This document shows positions 17,539 through 24,770 of a stretch of DNA of 64,000 bases, one piece after another. The notes beneath the pieces are model-generated. The model did no database searches. It had not been told where the DNA came from and saw only the letters and a program-made list of their open reading frames with translations. The stretch's first letter is position 1. Each line of letters starts with the position of its first letter. The translations under genes and the position numbers were made by a program. This stretch comes from Bacillus pseudomycoides DSM 12442 (GTDB lineage: Bacteria; Bacillota; Bacilli; Bacillales; Bacillaceae_G): positions 1,822,701 through 1,886,700 of the forward strand of contig NZ_CM000745.1 in assembly GCF_000161455.1 (NCBI RefSeq). Reading direction: 5' to 3'.

Positions 17539-17825
17539 CGTTCGATATAATAATAAGAAATGAAGCGATATAGAGCTGGTAGTAAAAAAAAGATCCAAAT
17601 AATTGAGGGTTCAGTTATGGTTAAAACACTCCCTATAGCGAGAGTATACCAAATGAAATATGCTCCAAATAACGTGTTAATAGGAATGAAACTAGAAAAG
17701 AAAAATTGTTGGCTAAAACAAGTATTGTGAAATAAGTAGATACGTATGTAAAATATTGTGGTGATAAGATCTTGTTTTCTGATAATTTTTTTCTGGCATT
17801 TATGACATATAAAAGGTGGTTTCAT
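17529..17825 (-). CDS. Hypothetical membrane protein with N-terminal zinc-ribbon-like motif
   Basis: A 98-residue minus-strand protein. Residues 1-40 contain C-H-K-C (CxxC) and a later H-N-T-C, a spacing that suggests a small zinc site. Two hydrophobic segments follow (about 48-68 and 70-90) and the tail is Tyr-rich. I do not recognise the family. ATG follows GGAGTG. The iscB element begins about 15 bases upstream of the start, so the insertion has probably separated this gene from its former promoter or from the minus-strand gene now at 19446-19739. Confidence 0.6.
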   Translation of the reverse strand: MKPPFICHKCQKKIIRKQDLITTIFYIRIYLFHNTCFSQQFFFSSFIPINTLFGAYFIWYTLAIGSVLTITEPSIIWIFFLLPALYRFISYYYIERHF

Positions 17826-17840
17826 CTTTACACTCCATGT

Positions 17841-18096
17841 CAACTACCCACCACTTAAACGCTAGCGCGTTTTGAAGTGGGGGCTTGTAAAAGTTCTGGT
17901 TGTCTAGCCACGGTCCTTTGTGGACTCCGTTCGTAGGTTGCATACCCAAGAATGATTCCCTAGTTCTTGGCTCTATGGTGGCTCTGTAAAAGTTCTGGTT
18001 GGGAAGGAACGGTCAACCACAAGTCTTCTTGCACAAGAAGTTGCCAACACCTACAAACATTGGCGAAGGGAAACAAACTCTTAGGAGGGACAAATC
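17841..18096 (+). ncRNA. Probable IscB omegaRNA (HEARO RNA) region
   Basis: About 255 nt of non-coding sequence directly upstream of iscB, where IscB systems encode their guide-bearing omegaRNA. Seen: left-end hairpin (17850-17882), hairpin CCAAGAA/TTCTTGG (17946-17970), hairpin CTTCTTG-CA-CAAGAAG (18025-18040), and two copies of the 17-mer TGTAAAAGTTCTGGTTG (17886-17902 and 17985-18001). In known systems the guide is the 5' flank of the element, here about 17825-17840. Structure beyond these stems was not computed. Confidence 0.65.
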
Positions 18097-19344
18097 ATGC
18101 GTGTATTTGTCAAGAATTTAAGAGGAGAACCGCTCATGCCTTGCAGCAATCGCAAAGCTAGGCTTCTTCTCAAACAAGGAAAAGCCAAGATTATTGGGTA
18201 TACTCCGTTTACAATTCAATTGCAGTATGCTACTGGTGAAACGGTGCAATCCGTTGCAATTGGTGTTGATAGCGGTTCGAAGTATGTAGGCATTGCGATC
18301 ACCACAGAAGACAAAGTGCTAGCAAAGGGAACAATCGAGTTACGTCAAGACGTTAAAGAGAATCTTACACTGAGAGCTACATTACGCAGAAGTAGAAGAC
18401 AACGAAAAACAAGATATCGAAAAGCACGTTTTCTCAATCGAAAAAAGAGAGAAGGCTGGTTGCCTCCATCGATTCAAAGTAGGATGCATAACCAAATTCA
18501 TTGGATTGAAATATTCCGCTCGTTATTACCATCCCCAAAAGTAATTGTTGAAGTAGGAAAGTTTGATGCGCAAAAACTAAAAAACTCCGACATACAAGGA
18601 AAAGAATATCAACAAGGTGATGCCTTTGGCTTTTGGAATACAAGGTATTACGTGTTTACGAGAGATCATTATACTTGTCAAATTTGTAAGAAAAAAGGCG
18701 GTATTTTGCATACGCATCATATCATTGAACGATGTAGTGGCGGTTCAGATATGGCAGATAACCTTGTAACCGTACATGAAGAGTGCCATCAGAAATTTCA
18801 CCAAGGAACTATCAAACACATTTTCAAGAAACCAAAACAATATAAAGAGACCGCTTTTATGAATATATTACGTCTGCAAATCATGAATCGTTTAGGTTGT
18901 GAGATTACGTATGGCAGCTACACCACACCGAAACGAAAAGAATTACGTTTATCGAAAACACATTATAATGATGCCATTGCGATTACAACCCCAACAAAAC
19001 TACAAGAATATGAGCAAAGTGGTGAATTTCGCATCAAACAATTTAGAAAGAAAAAACGATCCCTTCATGAATCGACTGCAAGAAAAGGAAGAAAAACAAA
19101 AAATACAACTGCAAAACGAAACAATAAAAATACACCAAAGGTACATGGAATCTATTTGGGTGATAAAGTAAAAGTGTTTGGACAAGTAGGATTTGTGACA
19201 GGATTTACAGGGAAGATGATGTATGTACAAGATATAGATGGTCATTATCTACAAAATCCTTCTAAGTCTTACAAGCAAGTGAAGATATCGGATATAGAAT
19301 GCATACACCATAATAACAATTGGTTGTTCTTACAAATCAGTTAG
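18097..19344 (+). CDS. iscB: IscB RNA-guided endonuclease (RuvC + HNH)
   Basis: A 415-residue IscB, the Cas9-ancestor family that cuts DNA guided by omegaRNA. Seen in order: N-terminal PLMP domain (E-P-L-M-P-C, residues 11-16); RuvC-I with D58 (IGVDSGSKYVGIAI); Arg-rich bridge helix about 93-118; RuvC-II with E152; HNH domain about 190-236 with H207, H208, N222 and H231 plus C194, C197 and C230 as probable zinc ligands; RuvC-III with H289 and D292 (KTHYNDAIAI); C-terminal TAM-interacting region about 350-415 (GDKVKVFGQVGFVTGF). All catalytic residues are present, so it looks active. ATG follows AGGAGGG. Confidence 0.93.
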   Translation: MRVFVKNLRGEPLMPCSNRKARLLLKQGKAKIIGYTPFTIQLQYATGETVQSVAIGVDSGSKYVGIAITTEDKVLAKGTIELRQDVKENLTLRATLRRSRRQRKTRYRKARFLNRKKREGWLPPSIQSRMHNQIHWIEIFRSLLPSPKVIVEVGKFDAQKLKNSDIQGKEYQQGDAFGFWNTRYYVFTRDHYTCQICKKKGGILHTHHIIERCSGGSDMADNLVTVHEECHQKFHQGTIKHIFKKPKQYKETAFMNILRLQIMNRLGCEITYGSYTTPKRKELRLSKTHYNDAIAITTPTKLQEYEQSGEFRIKQFRKKKRSLHESTARKGRKTKNTTAKRNNKNTPKVHGIYLGDKVKVFGQVGFVTGFTGKMMYVQDIDGHYLQNPSKSYKQVKISDIECIHHNNNWLFLQIS

Positions 19345-19445
19345 GCTGTGCCTAAACGAAATTCATCCCAACCTTATCGCTGGGCTATTGCCCGTCACGG
19401 GCTTGAAGATGGGGACTTCTTTCGGAAATACGTTAAAGGTAAGTA

Positions 19446-19739
19446 TTAAGTTTTTCTTACATTTGTTACTAGTTTATAAATAAGGAGATATAAAGAATAT
19501 ACTCCTACATAAGCCCCGGTAAGGAGAAATAATGGATTCAATAAAATACTGTGAATGGTTGTCATAAATACTAAGCCGTGCAGTACAACATCATATATGT
19601 TAAAAGCAATTAGTATACCCAGTATATATAATGAAAGGTACGCGCAAATATCTAAGAAAGCACGGATTTTAGGGTGTGCTGCAAATAATAAAAAAACACA
19701 TGATAAAACAATAGGAATTATACCTATAATTAGCTTCAA
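19446..19739 (-). CDS. Small membrane protein, family not recognised
   Basis: A 97-residue minus-strand protein with three or four hydrophobic segments (about 1-20, 28-50, 54-72 and 75-90) and a short basic tail. I do not recognise the family. The start is TTG, preceded by AGAGGTGA at the right distance. Its stop lies about 15 bases from the iscB element's right end, so the element inserted just downstream of it, possibly splitting a two-gene operon with the gene at 17529-17825. Confidence 0.6.
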   Translation of the reverse strand: MKLIIGIIPIVLSCVFLLFAAHPKIRAFLDICAYLSLYILGILIAFNIYDVVLHGLVFMTTIHSILLNPLFLLTGAYVGVYSLYLLIYKLVTNVRKT

Positions 19740-19828
19740 TTCACTTCACCTCTATGACAATATAGCCGAAATTTAGGCGGTCTATTCTCTATAGCTTGTA
19801 CATAAGTTGGAACAGAGAGGGTGATGTT

Positions 19829-20983
19829 ATGAATCGAGGCTTTTTTTATGTAAAATTAACGAGTGTACGAAAGCTCATTTTATTTGTTGTCATTATGATG
19901 TTAGCAACTTTTTTTCTTATTAGTATGATGGTGACTTCATTAAAAGAAACAAAGTCAGCATATTTATATAATTGGTTGAATGAGTTGTCAATAAATGGTT
20001 ATATGTATGTGATTGGAAAGGAAAATCACTATTTTACACAAGAATATCGGAATTTAAATCAAGATTTTTCGATTTCATCTTTTCTTTTTTCAACAGTAAC
20101 GAATATTCGATTTGATGATGTACGTAGCTTTGTTGGAAAGGAGCTTCCGGGTTTTGGGAAATACGATACGGAAATCGTCATTGCTGGTGAAGGAACAGAT
20201 TATTCTAACTTACCAATAGAATCGAGTGTTCCACTTGAGGAAGTAGTGAAAGAGCGGACTGGAGAAGCAGGACAAGTTCCGAAAACGGATACAAATAAAG
20301 ACAAGAAACAACCATCTCAAACAACTGGGAAAAGACAAGTGGCCTTTATTTATCATACGCATAGCTGGGAGTCTTATTTACCGTTATTAAATTTGACAAA
20401 TAATCCAAATCCAAATAAAGCGACAAGCTCTGTGACGAATATTTCTATTTTGGGAGACAGATTCCGTGAGCAATTAGAAAATGAAGGGATAGGGGCAGTT
20501 AATGATAAAACAGATGTTGGGGAGAGGTTGATTAGTAAGGGTTTAAATGATACAAGTTCTTATAAAATGTCTCGTGAAGTTGTACAGGAAGCAATGGCTA
20601 GTAACAGAGAATTGCAATACTTCTTTGATTTGCACCGAGATAGCGCTCGTAAAAATGTCACAACAAAAGCGATTGGAGATAAATCATATGCGAAGCTTGC
20701 TTTTGTCATTGGAAAAGGAAATAAAAATTATGCAAAAAACTTACAATTAGCAACTGCGCTACATGAAGCGATTAATAAAAAATATCCTGGAGTAAGCCGC
20801 GGTGTTATTCAAAAGGGATTTCAAACAGGGAACGGTATTTATAATCAGGACTTATCAGGACAAGCGATTTTAATTGAAGTGGGAGGTGTAGATAATACAT
20901 CTGAAGAATTAAATCGTTCCATTGATGTATTGGCGAAAGCATTTAGTGAATATTTTTGGCAAGCAGAAAAGGTAAATGGATGA
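19829..20983 (+). CDS. spoIIP: Stage II sporulation protein P (SpoIIP), copy 1
   Basis: A 384-residue SpoIIP-type cell-wall hydrolase. SpoIIP cleaves septal peptidoglycan (amidase and endopeptidase activity) with SpoIID and SpoIIM during engulfment. Seen: N-terminal membrane anchor (about 14-35), a variable region, and the amidase-like domain from about residue 170, with zinc-ligand motifs IYHTHSWES and DLHRDSA and a C-terminal AILIEVGGVDNT. Start set at ATG 19829 after GAGAGGGTGATG. A second paralogue lies 8 kb downstream. B. cereus-group genomes carry more than one, so which one is the orthologue of B. subtilis SpoIIP is undecided. Confidence 0.85.
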   Translation: MNRGFFYVKLTSVRKLILFVVIMMLATFFLISMMVTSLKETKSAYLYNWLNELSINGYMYVIGKENHYFTQEYRNLNQDFSISSFLFSTVTNIRFDDVRSFVGKELPGFGKYDTEIVIAGEGTDYSNLPIESSVPLEEVVKERTGEAGQVPKTDTNKDKKQPSQTTGKRQVAFIYHTHSWESYLPLLNLTNNPNPNKATSSVTNISILGDRFREQLENEGIGAVNDKTDVGERLISKGLNDTSSYKMSREVVQEAMASNRELQYFFDLHRDSARKNVTTKAIGDKSYAKLAFVIGKGNKNYAKNLQLATALHEAINKKYPGVSRGVIQKGFQTGNGIYNQDLSGQAILIEVGGVDNTSEELNRSIDVLAKAFSEYFWQAEKVNG

Positions 20984-21010
20984 ACGTAAGTGAGATACTT
21001 ACGTTTTTTT
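20983..21010 (+). terminator. Terminator after spoIIP copy 1
   Basis: Stem AACGTAAGT / ACTTACGTT with a 5-nt loop and a T-run. Confidence 0.85.
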
Positions 21011-21050
21011 GTGTGTTCAAAAAATAAAAAGATGGAAGCTAAGCTTTTAT

Positions 21051-21148
21051 CTCGCTATCCACGGGTAGTAAGCCCCAACTTTAAAATGTAGCAAATGTAA
21101 AAAATTTAAGTGAGGTAAGAAGAAAACGCCCACTGATTAAAGTTTCAC
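21051..21148 (+). repeat. bcr1-like repeat, degenerate, with TTTAT flanks
   Basis: A 98-bp segment bounded on both sides by TTTAT (21046-21050 and 21149-21153), the target duplication known for the B. cereus-group bcr1 element. It starts CTCGCTATCCACGGGTAGTAAGCCC and ends CCCACTGATTAAAGTTTCAC. Both ends match the reverse complement of the repeat at 35846-35968. It is shorter than full bcr1 (about 155 bp as I recall). Confidence 0.6.
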
Positions 21149-21295
21149 TTTATTGTCACAATTTTTTCTTCATTATATTGATATCGAAAATTGTCTATTT
21201 CTCCTGGGGAAAATAGAAAGGAATTTCATAAAAAAATAGCGAAAATCTCTTTATAAAGAAAATTTTTATATTATAAACTTGGTAGGGTGATAGAA

Positions 21296-21793
21296 ATGAT
21301 TCGAGAAATTCGAGTAGAGGACGCAGCAGCATTTTTGCAATTAGGAAAACAATTGGATGAAGAAACTACTTTTATGCTATTAGAACCAGGTGAACGGAAT
21401 ACAACAGTAGAGCAGCAAACACAAATGATTCAACGTTTTGTAGAAGATTATAATTCTACTATATTTGTAGCAGTAGAAGGGGAGCAATTAGTTGGATTTA
21501 TTTTAGCTAATGGTGGTAATGTGCAAAGAAACAAGCATGCAGCAGCAATTGTAATTGGAATCTTACAAGAATATGGCGGAAAAGGAATTGGGACGACATT
21601 GTTTAAAGAAGTAGAAAAGTGGGCAAGATTACATGATATATGGCGTTTGGAATTAACAGTAATGGCCCACAATACAAGAGCGCAGGCACTATATAAAAAA
21701 GCAGGATTTGAACAAGAAGGTGTCAAAAAAGATTCTCTTATTGTCGAGGGTGAGCGTGTCGATGAGTATTATATGGCCAAATTATTAAAATAA
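21296..21793 (+). CDS. GNAT family N-acetyltransferase
   Basis: A 165-residue GNAT acetyltransferase using acetyl-CoA. Seen: the acetyl-CoA-binding motif A (VIGILQEYGGKGIGTTLFKE, with the Q/R-x-x-G-x-G/A pattern as Y-G-G-K-G-I-G-T) and motif B region (LELTVMAHNTRAQALYKKAGF). The C-terminal GFEQEGVKKDS and DEYYMAKLL resemble RimI/YesJ-type small-molecule or protein acetyltransferases. Start at ATG 21296 following GGTAGGGTGATAG. The carboxypeptidase gene starts 11 bases after its stop, so they are likely co-transcribed. Confidence 0.85.
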   Translation: MIREIRVEDAAAFLQLGKQLDEETTFMLLEPGERNTTVEQQTQMIQRFVEDYNSTIFVAVEGEQLVGFILANGGNVQRNKHAAAIVIGILQEYGGKGIGTTLFKEVEKWARLHDIWRLELTVMAHNTRAQALYKKAGFEQEGVKKDSLIVEGERVDEYYMAKLLK

Positions 21794-21804
21794 GAGGTCG
21801 TTGT

Positions 21805-22545
21805 ATGAAAAAAAGATGGACACTACTGGGTGTCGTAGTAGTTGTAATTATTATTGGAGTGGCAAGCATTAATTATAAAATGTATAAAGATAAACAGGCA
21901 CAAGAGGTGAATAGTAGCGTTGTATTTCCAAAAGCACAAGAAACTATTGCCAAAATGGAAGGAGATCTTGCGGTTGTCAATAATCCTGATTCCGTACTTG
22001 TACTTGTAAATAAAAGCAGACGGCTACCAGATCGTTATAAGCCACAAGATTTAGTTATTCCAAAAGTGCGTTATTCGAGTGAAGGTGATCAAGAGAAAAA
22101 GAAGATGAGGAAAGAAGCAGCGCAGGCACTTGAAAAAATGTTCGAGCAAGGAGATCAGGAGCGGATTTTTCTTTTTGCAGTTTCTGGATACCGGTCTTTT
22201 GATCGGCAAAAAGCATTAAATACAATGTATAAGATTCAAGATGGAGAAGCAAAAACAGCAATGTCTAGTGCTGTTCCAGGAACGAGTGAACATCAAACGG
22301 GACTCGCAATGGATATTACATCACAATCAGCTAAATTCCAATTAGAGTCTGTTTTTGGAGATACAAAAGAAGGGAAATGGCTATCTCAAAATGCGCATCG
22401 ATTTGGTTTTGTCATTCGGTATACAAAAGAGAAGGAGTCCATTACGGGTTATCGGTATGAACCGTGGCACGTACGTTATGTAGGGAATCCACAAGCGACA
22501 TATCTATATGAAAATCAACTCACCTTAGAGGAAGCGATGAAGTAA
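21805..22545 (+). CDS. D-alanyl-D-alanine carboxypeptidase, VanY/M15B family
   Basis: A 246-residue zinc D,D-carboxypeptidase that trims the terminal D-Ala of peptidoglycan stem peptides outside the cell. Seen: N-terminal membrane anchor (6-24); SGYRSFDRQ near residue 130; zinc-ligand motif SEHQTGLAMDIT (H-x-x-G-x-A-x-D) near 163-173; and the catalytic/zinc motif EPWHVRYVG near 225. All family residues are present. ATG follows AAGAGGTCG. It is in a likely three-gene operon (GNAT, carboxypeptidase, Nudix). Confidence 0.9.
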   Translation: MKKRWTLLGVVVVVIIIGVASINYKMYKDKQAQEVNSSVVFPKAQETIAKMEGDLAVVNNPDSVLVLVNKSRRLPDRYKPQDLVIPKVRYSSEGDQEKKKMRKEAAQALEKMFEQGDQERIFLFAVSGYRSFDRQKALNTMYKIQDGEAKTAMSSAVPGTSEHQTGLAMDITSQSAKFQLESVFGDTKEGKWLSQNAHRFGFVIRYTKEKESITGYRYEPWHVRYVGNPQATYLYENQLTLEEAMK

Positions 22546-22568
22546 TGAATTGAGGGGAGACGGATTAG

Positions 22569-23015
22569 ATGACGATGTTATATAAGAAAAAAGTATATGC
22601 ATACATTACAAGGGAGAAAGCAGGAGTTATGCAGTTGCTTGTTTTTACTCATCGTGATATACCAGAAGCAGGTATACAGGTCCCAGGTGGCACAGTTGAC
22701 GAAGGAGAAAAATTAGAAGCAGCAGTACTGCGTGAAGTAATAGAAGAGTCTGGACTTCGTCATTTATGTATAGAACGTTTCATTGATGATTATATCATCT
22801 ATATGAAAGAAAAACAGGAGTATCAAAAGCGTCACTTCTTTCACATTTCATTATTAACAGATGTAAAAGATATGTGGGAACATATAGTAAGTGCAGGAGA
22901 GGAAGATGAGGGCCTAACATTTTGTTATGAATGGGTTGATATAGCAAAGTGTCCTGTATTAGCAGGGAATCAAGGTGAATTTGTACATTTATTAGAGGAC
23001 GTGTATGTGAAATAA
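22569..23015 (+). CDS. Nudix hydrolase
   Basis: A 148-residue Nudix protein with a canonical Nudix box: G-G-T-V-D-E-G-E followed by seven residues and REVIEESGL (residues about 41-64). It would hydrolyse a nucleoside-diphosphate-linked compound in the cytosol. The rest of the protein (HFFHISLLTDVKDMWEH, EDEGLTFCYEWVDI) is typical of uncharacterised Bacillus Nudix proteins. ATG follows GGGGAGACGG. Substrate unknown. Last gene of the short operon. Confidence 0.85.
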   Translation: MTMLYKKKVYAYITREKAGVMQLLVFTHRDIPEAGIQVPGGTVDEGEKLEAAVLREVIEESGLRHLCIERFIDDYIIYMKEKQEYQKRHFFHISLLTDVKDMWEHIVSAGEEDEGLTFCYEWVDIAKCPVLAGNQGEFVHLLEDVYVK

Positions 23016-23244
23016 AAGAGAGTTTGAAAATAGGAAGAGAATATATGTGATTGTTAACAACGTTTTAGATAGTTTTATTCGTCTAAGGCGTTTTTTATTT
23101 TGTTTGAAGGTTTTTATGTATGGTAGACGAAATGTTTAAACAGATGTGAATTTGTCGAAATGAGGAGACAAGGCAATGATTAAAGTTAATAAGTAATAAG
23201 ATAAGATCTGAAACTAGGAAACAACTTGTAAGGGGAGAAATCAG

Positions 23245-24720
23245 ATGGAGATTCAATTCAATAAACTACTAAGAAAAGAATTAACAATTCATGGTATACA
23301 AACAGCGATGGAAAATGGGGAACTTACTTCGAAAGAGTTAGTTATGTATTACCTTCATAGAATAGCGAAGTATGACCAAGACGGTCCGAAAATAAATTCT
23401 ATTTTAGAAATAAATCCAGATGCAATTTTTATCGCAGAAGGATTAGATCATGAAAGAAAAATAAAGGGTGTCAGAGGTCCTTTGCACGGTATTCCTATTC
23501 TCTTAAAAGATAATATTGAAACAAATGATTCAATGCATACAAGTGCAGGAACAATTGCGCTTGAAAACTATAGGAGTAATCATGATGCATTTCTTGTTGA
23601 AAAGCTTCGTGAAGCAGGTGCAGTCATATTAGGTAAGACGAATATGACAGAATTAGCGAATGGAATGTCTTTTGAAATGTGGGCTGGATATAGTTCAAGA
23701 GGTGGACAAGTCATTAATCCATATGGATCAGGTGATGATGACCTTTTTGTTGGTGGTTCAAGTACAGGATCGGCCGTAGCGGTTGCTGCCAACTTAACCG
23801 TTTTATCTGTTGGAACAGAAACAGATGCCTCTATTTTAAGTCCAGCAGTTCAGAACTCTGTAGTTGGTATTAAGCCTACTGTTGGCTTAGTAAGTCGCAA
23901 GGGGATTATACCTTTTACATATTCGCAAGATACAGCGGGATCTTTTGCTAGAACAGTAACTGACGCGGCAATTTTATTGGGGAGTCTAACAGGAATAGAC
24001 CAGCTTGATCCTGCAACTTATAAAAGTGAAGGAAGAGCTCAACAAGATTATATGGTTTATTTAGATTCTAATGGTTTAAGGAGTGCTAAAATTGGAGTAT
24101 TTAACAAAGCCTCTGAAAGCTATTACGAATCTGGAGAGTATGATGAGGAACTATTTCAGAATGCTATACAAGTACTGCGTAATGAAGGAGCAACAGTATT
24201 AGAAGATATCGAAATTCCATCTTTTCATAGGGAGTGGAGTTGGAGAGTCTCATCGTATGAATTAAAACATAGTCTAGATAATTATCTTTCCAAGTTACCT
24301 TCCAATATTCCAGTCCATTCTATCTCTGAATTAATTGCATTTAATAAAAATATAGAAGAGAAAGCATTAAAATATGGACAAAGTAGGTTGGAGTTTGGAA
24401 AGGATTTTTCTAATACGTTAAGAAACCCTGAATACTTAAATGCAAAATTAGAAGATTTATATTTTTCCCAGGAACAAGGAATTGATTTTGCGTTAAAGAA
24501 ATATGATCTTGATGCAATTCTCTTCCCTTCATATATAGGATCAACAATATGTGCCAAAGCTGGTTATCCTTCCATAGCAGTACCGGCTGGATATATGAAA
24601 AGCGGAAGACCGTTTGGAATCACTTTTGCAAGTACTGCTTTTAGTGAAGGGACTTTAATTAAGCTTGCATATGCATTTGAACAAGCTACAAAACATAGAC
24701 GAATTCCAAATTTATCGTAA
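23245..24720 (+). CDS. Amidase signature family enzyme
   Basis: A 491-residue amidase-signature hydrolase with a Ser-cisSer-Lys triad. Seen: the Lys in HGIPILLKDNIET near residue 88; the cis-Ser in VGGSSTGSAVAVAA; and the nucleophile Ser in VGTETDASILSPA. In that motif Ala replaces the usual Gly before Ser. C-terminal AGYPSIAVPAGY is typical of the Bacillus amide hydrolase group (peptide amidase-like). It is not GatA, since no GatB/GatC neighbours exist and the overall pattern differs. ATG follows AAGGGGAGAAATC. A perfect bidirectional terminator follows. Confidence 0.86.
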   Translation: MEIQFNKLLRKELTIHGIQTAMENGELTSKELVMYYLHRIAKYDQDGPKINSILEINPDAIFIAEGLDHERKIKGVRGPLHGIPILLKDNIETNDSMHTSAGTIALENYRSNHDAFLVEKLREAGAVILGKTNMTELANGMSFEMWAGYSSRGGQVINPYGSGDDDLFVGGSSTGSAVAVAANLTVLSVGTETDASILSPAVQNSVVGIKPTVGLVSRKGIIPFTYSQDTAGSFARTVTDAAILLGSLTGIDQLDPATYKSEGRAQQDYMVYLDSNGLRSAKIGVFNKASESYYESGEYDEELFQNAIQVLRNEGATVLEDIEIPSFHREWSWRVSSYELKHSLDNYLSKLPSNIPVHSISELIAFNKNIEEKALKYGQSRLEFGKDFSNTLRNPEYLNAKLEDLYFSQEQGIDFALKKYDLDAILFPSYIGSTICAKAGYPSIAVPAGYMKSGRPFGITFASTAFSEGTLIKLAYAFEQATKHRRIPNLS

Positions 24721-24722
24721 AT

Positions 24723-24764
24723 AGAATGCAAAAAGGATAGGGTAACCTATCCTTTTTGCATTCT
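24723..24764. terminator. Bidirectional terminator between amidase and MFS genes
   Basis: A perfect 19-bp stem (AGAATGCAAAAAGGATAGG and its complement) with loop GTAA. Confidence 0.85.
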
Positions 24765-24770
24765 GTGAAC

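Larger units (their letters stand above)
17841..19430 (+). mobile_element. IS200/IS605-type element carrying iscB, no transposase
   Basis: A transposase-less element whose only gene is iscB. The left end is a palindrome at 17850-17882: stem CCACTTAAACGC / GCGTTT(TG)AAGTGG with loop TAGC. The right end, after the iscB stop, holds hairpin GCCCG-TCA-CGGGC (19390-19402) and ends near GATGGGGACTTCTTTCGG. No tnpA is present, so movement would need a transposase in trans. Exact ends are inferred (plus or minus about 10 bases). It lies between two minus-strand genes. Its left end resembles palindromic repeats at 27.7, 28.0 and 43.4 kb. Confidence 0.78.

Noticed and set aside
17967..18161. Open frame of 64 codons in the region upstream of iscB
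   Set aside because: It overlaps the structured omegaRNA region and the iscB start in another frame, and has no ribosome site.
18097..19344. Reading the iscB gene as TnpB
   Set aside because: An HNH domain is inserted between RuvC-II and RuvC-III, and an N-terminal PLMP domain and a bridge helix are present. TnpB lacks the HNH domain.
23580..23792. Minus-strand frame inside the amidase gene
   Set aside because: Shadow of a strongly conserved coding frame, without a ribosome site.
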